Source: Nitrospirota bacterium
Lineage (GTDB): Bacteria > Nitrospirota > Nitrospiria > Nitrospirales > UBA8639
Direction: 5' to 3'
Assembly (NCBI GenBank): GCA_029881175.1
Contig: JAOUNC010000196.1
Span: forward strand, 1-5,901
Length of the DNA stretch: 5,901 nt
The notes below the pieces were generated by a model that saw only the letters and a program-made list of their open reading frames with translations, searched no databases and had not been told where the DNA came from. The position numbers and the translations under genes are program-made. Positions within the stretch are counted from its first letter, which is position 1. The number at the start of each line of letters is the position of its first letter. Shown in pieces: positions 5,690 to 5,901 of the stretch.

Positions 5690-5901
5690 CGCTCATTTAT
5701 CTTCTTCTTATGAACTGGGCATCCTGATGTACCAAAATTTGGTTTAAAAGCCATGGCCAAAACCATACCCAACCCCTCTCCCATTCCGTAAAAATATTAC
5801 GTGATTCGCGGCAGAGGCGAAACCAGGAATTAGAACTATTGTTTAAGAAAATTGAAAGAAATAGTGAAAAGGCGAAAGTTAAATCTACTATACGTAAATT
5901 T
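5690..5901. other. Rightmost region, no confident gene; open frames reach the window edge on both strands
   Basis: On the plus strand one frame is open from 5728 to the edge (58 codons). Its last part is Lys-rich and protein-like (QELELLFKKIERNSEKAK), with a possible TTG start at 5839 and AGGA ten bases before it, which would suit the beginning of a divergent gene. On the minus strand another frame is open from the edge to a TAA at 5699-5697 (67 codons). It has six Trp within 25 residues and is unlike a real C-terminus. Neither is recognised and both could be chance. No end of dnaG and no tRNA is visible. Confidence 0.2.
5731..5743. repeat. 13-bp palindrome ACCAAA-A-TTTGGT
   Basis: A perfect palindrome with one central base, 117 bp upstream of the rpoD start and overlapping the -35 of the weaker alternative promoter. 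Its size suits a small dimeric repressor operator. Nearby are GCCATGGC (5750-5757) and CGTAA-N5-TTACG (5787-5801), so the stretch is rich in short symmetry. No regulator is identified. Confidence 0.3.

Overview
The window carries four protein-coding genes, all on the minus strand, and every one is a transcription regulator. In transcription order (right to left) they are a primary sigma-70 factor (rpoD, 607 aa), an OmpR/PhoB-family response regulator (224 aa), its overlapping sensor histidine kinase (470 aa), and a second, group 2-type sigma-70 factor (415 aa). The host is a Gram-negative-type bacterium: RpoD has the long non-conserved insertion between regions 1.2 and 2 that is usual in proteobacteria and relatives, and the kinase is a two-transmembrane CusS/QseC-like enzyme. 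Base composition looks close to half G+C by eye. The overall style resembles Nitrospirota or a nearby phylum, but no decisive taxonomic marker is present and this is a low-confidence guess.

Layout. 1-136: tail of the second sigma gene's transcript, with a rho-independent terminator at about 18-58. 137-1384: second sigma factor. 1385-1524: its 140 bp leader, with a possible -10 box and an inverted repeat whose downstream arm contains the ribosome binding site. 1525-2937 and 2934-3608: histidine kinase and response regulator, translationally coupled by a GTGA overlap. 3609-3790: intergenic space holding the very clear rpoD terminator, a second hairpin over the rpoD stop codon, and a candidate two-component promoter with an 11-bp-period direct repeat. 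3791-5614: rpoD. 5615-5901: rpoD leader with a good Shine-Dalgarno, a candidate extended -10 promoter and several short palindromes. The far end has open but unconvincing frames on both strands.

Function. RpoD directs housekeeping transcription and the second sigma factor should redirect RNA polymerase to an overlapping promoter set under some condition. The kinase senses an unknown periplasmic or membrane signal and phosphorylates the regulator. The terminator separates rpoD from the two-component operon. No strong terminator is visible between the kinase and the second sigma gene, so read-through from the two-component operon into that gene is possible. This is the most interesting regulatory idea here.

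The genes belong to well-known families. I see no mobile element, CRISPR array, tRNA, rRNA or clearly novel system. The points worth checking are in the intergenic regions and in the basic N-terminus of the second sigma factor.
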